Assembly: GCA_002360555.1 (NCBI GenBank)
Contig: DEQS01000095.1
Location: 34,923-49,712 of the forward strand
Source: Chloracidobacterium sp. UBA3360
GTDB taxonomy: Bacteria > Acidobacteriota > Blastocatellia > Pyrinomonadales > Pyrinomonadaceae
DNA: 14,790 bases
Direction: 5' to 3'
Shown here: in pieces, positions 12,590 to 14,790 of the stretch
Layout: the number at the start of each line of letters is the position of its first letter
Numbering within the stretch: the stretch's first letter is position 1
The notes under the pieces: generated by a model
The model's database searches: none
Told to the model about the DNA's origin: nothing
What the model saw: the letters and a program-made list of their open reading frames with translations, nothing else
Translations under genes and position numbers: made by a program

Positions 12590-13822
12590 CTATTTACGCG
12601 TTCCGGTAGGACCGGACGAGATCATCTGGATGATCGGCAGATATATTGCTAACAATATCGTGACTACGACTCCGGCCATAAAGAGCAGGATCAGCGGTTC
12701 GAGCAGTGTCGTTAATTGCTCGAGCCTCACCTCGGACTCAGAATCATAGAAATTTGCCACTTCGTCAAGCATCTCTCTCAAACTGCCTGATCTCTCGCCA
12801 ATGCCAACCATGTCGAGAGCGAGTTCAGGCACCCAGTTAGCCTTATCCAAAGCCTCCGTAAATCCCAGCCCTTCACGGATCATCGGCAATACCGCCTGAC
12901 TCCGCCTACGCAGCTCAAGGTTGTTAATAGACTGCGATGATATTTCCCACGAATCAGGTACGGTTATACCGCCCGACAGGAGAGTCGACATCGAGCGTGC
13001 GAGCTGTGCCGTGCCCATGTTGCGGATCAATTGTCCGGCAATTGGGATACGCAATAAAAGCTTGTGCAGCAATAATTTACCGCTCGCCGTCCGCAGCCAA
13101 ACGTACAACGCCAACCCGACGACGATCAGTAGCGGCAGCAGCCACAAAACATTGCCCGATATAAAATTTGAGACAGAAAGCACGACGACCGTAACGGTCG
13201 GCAACCCACGATTTGCGCTCAGACTTTTAAATAGATCAGACATTCGCGGGACAATGTAGAGCGAAAGAAACGCGACCATCATCGTTGCCGCCAAGAGCAA
13301 AAACGCGGGATAAGCCAATGCTCCACGCAGTTTTCGTGAAATACCGACGCTGCGTTTCAAATAGGTGACAAAACGGGCGAGTACATCGTCCAATGCTCCA
13401 CTCCGCTCACCCGCTAGGATCGATGCGGTGTAAATGCGCGGAAACATACCCTGAGCTTCAAACGCCTCAGACAGCGGCACGCCGCTTTTGATCTTTTCCT
13501 CGACGTCAGCTAGCACGATCCGAAGATTGCCTGATGCCGATCGTGTTTTTAGAAGGTTGATCGACTGCAAGACGGGAATTCCGGCTCTTAAGAGAGCCGA
13601 TAGTTGTTGGTTAAATAGTAAAAAATCACCCTGTTTTACCTTACCCTTTTTACTGCCGCCGGATAGCATCGCCGAGAGCCCTTCGTTTGCATTGGAAACC
13701 GCAAAAACGCGGAACCCTTCGCTTTCGAGGCGCGTCCGCGCTTCGCTGGCGGCTGTTGCCTCGACGATCCGTGTAACGATCTCTCCCGACGGTGTCCCGA
13801 GTCGGCAAATAAATTCGGTCAT
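12590..13822 (-). CDS. GspF/PilC-type inner membrane platform protein
   Basis: A 410-residue polytopic protein with two T2SSF domains, the membrane platform that contacts the GspE/PilB ATPase in type II secretion or type IV pili. Domain 1 spans about 68-190 (LLFNQQLSALLRAGIPVLQS, then AGERSGALDDVL at 137-148). Domain 2 spans about 273-395 (LARSMSTLLSGGITVPDS, then GIGERSGSLREML at 340-352). The repeated 'GERSG.L' marks the duplication. Three membrane segments are expected, near 171-193, 221-243 and 374-396. The start MTEFICRLGTPSGEIV fits the family's N-terminal strand. It is transcribed first, with the ATPase gene 3 bases downstream, and an extended -10 promoter lies 32 bases ahead. The specific system (pilus or secretion) is not resolved. 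Confidence 0.95.
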   Translation of the reverse strand: MTEFICRLGTPSGEIVTRIVEATAASEARTRLESEGFRVFAVSNANEGLSAMLSGGSKKGKVKQGDFLLFNQQLSALLRAGIPVLQSINLLKTRSASGNLRIVLADVEEKIKSGVPLSEAFEAQGMFPRIYTASILAGERSGALDDVLARFVTYLKRSVGISRKLRGALAYPAFLLLAATMMVAFLSLYIVPRMSDLFKSLSANRGLPTVTVVVLSVSNFISGNVLWLLPLLIVVGLALYVWLRTASGKLLLHKLLLRIPIAGQLIRNMGTAQLARSMSTLLSGGITVPDSWEISSQSINNLELRRRSQAVLPMIREGLGFTEALDKANWVPELALDMVGIGERSGSLREMLDEVANFYDSESEVRLEQLTTLLEPLILLFMAGVVVTILLAIYLPIIQMISSGPTGTRK

Positions 13823-13853
13823 AATCTTAGCTAGCAGGGCGAAAACTCACCGA

Positions 13854-13862
13854 ATTATATCA
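13854..13862 (-). promoter_or_regulatory. Extended -10 promoter for the gspF/gspE unit
   Basis: On the minus strand TGATATAAT (13862-13854) is a perfect extended -10 (TG, one base, TATAAT). No good -35 lies 16-18 bases upstream, which extended -10 promoters tolerate. The start of transcription would fall near 13847, about 25 bases before the ATG at 13822. Confidence 0.5.
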
Positions 13863-13956
13863 CGCAAAAGAGCCACAAATGTTGCACGTAAAGAATCTAA
13901 TTATTTCCCGGTGGCAAAAACAACTATTAGAGTAAATACATCATCCAAAAATTATC

Positions 13957-13985
13957 TTGCGGTAGATGTATTCATACAATAGAAT
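13957..13985 (+). promoter_or_regulatory. Promoter and possible operator for the VWFA gene
   Basis: TTGCGG (13957-13962) and TAGAAT (13980-13985) are separated by 17 bases, the -10 matching 5 of 6. Transcription would start near 13992, 17 bases before the ATG. An 8-base inverted repeat, AATACATC (13935-13942) and GATGTATT (13965-13972), brackets the -35, with the right arm inside the spacer. That is a placement suited to a repressor site. Confidence 0.42.
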
Positions 13986-14008
13986 TTAGTAGTTTCCTCG
14001 GGAGTATT

Positions 14009-14790
14009 ATGGCTGTTTTGAAGTTTGTTAGCTTCAGCCGGATAAGCGGTTTGAAAAGATCACTTTTATTAGCCGCTGTTGTCTTTACAATAAGCGCGAA
14101 CCTCTTTGCCCAAGACCCCACACCAACACCACCACTGCCAGACGATCCGAACGGCCCTGTACGTATCAAGACAGATCTCGTAACCTTAACGCTCACAGTT
14201 ACAGACCTTTATGGCCGATATGTTTCCGGTCTGACAAAAGGTGCATTTACAGTCATCGATAACAACCAGGAGCAAGAAGTTACTTTCTTTAGCGATAGTG
14301 ATGCTCCGGTTTCGGTCGGGGTTTTGTTTGATGTTTCGGGGTCGATGAGCGGCGAAAAGATATTAAAAGCGAAAAACGCGCTGTCGCGTTTCATCGCGAC
14401 CAGCCATCCCTCGGATGAGTATTTTCTAATTGCCTTTAACAGCCGCGCACAGCTCTTGCTAGACCGGAGTCGGGACGGCGAAGCAGTGCTGCAGAAACTC
14501 ACCCTTGTTAAACCTAAAGACAACACCGCTCTCTATGATGCCGTTTACCTAGGTGTCGAACGCGTCACCCGCGGCAGCCATAACAAACGAGCTTTGTTGA
14601 TCATTAGCGACGGCCAAGATAATTCATCGCGTTATAATTTTGGTGAAGTGCGCCGGCTCCTGAGAGAATCGGATGTCGTCACGTACTCCGTCGGTATTAT
14701 GAACGGCAATGATTCCTCAAGTTCAACCGGTATGCAGGGACAGGCTTTTCTCGATGAGATCAGCTCGGTCACCGGCGGCAAAGCTTTTTA
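14009..14790 (+). CDS. Secreted VWFA-related protein of the acidobacterial type (3' end outside the window)
   Basis: An open frame of 260 codons runs off the right edge. Residues 1-34 form a signal peptide: basic Arg/Lys, then LLLAAVVFTISANLFA, with likely cleavage after A34 before QDPTPTPP. A short beta domain follows, VRIKTDLVTLTLTVTD then GLTKGAFTVIDNNQEQEV (51-91). Then comes a von Willebrand A domain with a complete MIDAS metal site: DVSGS (108-112), T173 in DNTALYDAV, and D201 in ISDGQDN. This order matches the 'VWFA-related Acidobacterial domain' proteins, which are exported and of unknown role. The ribosome binding site GGGAG (14000-14004) is four bases from the ATG. The gene diverges from gspF across a 186-base gap with promoters for both. 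Confidence 0.93.
   Translation, partial: MAVLKFVSFSRISGLKRSLLLAAVVFTISANLFAQDPTPTPPLPDDPNGPVRIKTDLVTLTLTVTDLYGRYVSGLTKGAFTVIDNNQEQEVTFFSDSDAPVSVGVLFDVSGSMSGEKILKAKNALSRFIATSHPSDEYFLIAFNSRAQLLLDRSRDGEAVLQKLTLVKPKDNTALYDAVYLGVERVTRGSHNKRALLIISDGQDNSSRYNFGEVRRLLRESDVVTYSVGIMNGNDSSSSTGMQGQAFLDEISSVTGGKAF

Overview
The window looks like a chromosomal segment of an Acidobacteriota bacterium, probably of the Blastocatellia/Pyrinomonadaceae type. This rests on three things: a VWFA-related protein of the kind typical of Acidobacteria at the right edge, a medium-GC housekeeping gene set with lpxC (so a Gram-negative envelope with lipid A), and many short dispersed intergenic repeats. The lineage is an inference from gene content; there is no rRNA here to confirm it.

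Layout, left to right. Bases 1-29 hold the first codons of a minus-strand gene that leaves the window. Bases 30-587 have no intact gene. They contain that gene's likely promoter, a GGACCA-type repeat, a hairpin that reads as a terminator on the minus strand, the decayed C-terminal end of a minus-strand gene, and palindromes in front of a plus-strand universal stress protein (588-1052). A tight minus-strand operon fills 5224-1249: an unrecognised 194-residue protein, an EVE-domain protein, a circularly permuted ATP-grasp-like protein, and an acyl-CoA carboxylase carboxyltransferase. The last two overlap by ATGA. Diverging from it are lpxC (lipid A synthesis) and, 7 bases later, an O-antigen-ligase-type membrane protein with what looks like a PDZ domain inserted in a periplasmic loop. 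A convergent minus-strand DUF1569/DinB-like gene and gnd (6-phosphogluconate dehydrogenase) follow. Next is a plus-strand PLP-dependent threonine/serine dehydratase-like gene. A minus-strand two-gene unit then encodes a GspF/PilC inner-membrane platform protein and a GspE/PilB ATPase (type II secretion or type IV pilus). The window ends in a plus-strand secreted VWFA protein cut by the edge.

How the genes relate. lpxC and the ligase-like gene form an envelope/LPS unit. gspF and gspE form a secretion/pilus motor unit with an extended -10 promoter. The minus-strand four-gene operon has no obvious common pathway and is the most interesting cluster. gnd, the dehydratase, the stress protein and DUF1569 are separate housekeeping or accessory genes.

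The most distinctive DNA-level feature is the number of repeat families. They are a TGGTCC/GGACCA multi-register hairpin (two copies), a 29-bp element sitting exactly at the 3' ends of two unrelated minus-strand genes (in one it supplies the stop codon), an ACCACAGAG inverted repeat plus a half copy, a degenerate GATCA-type tandem before lpxC, and a 7-bp tandem repeat inside the carboxylase reading frame. No CRISPR array, IS element, tRNA or rRNA was seen.
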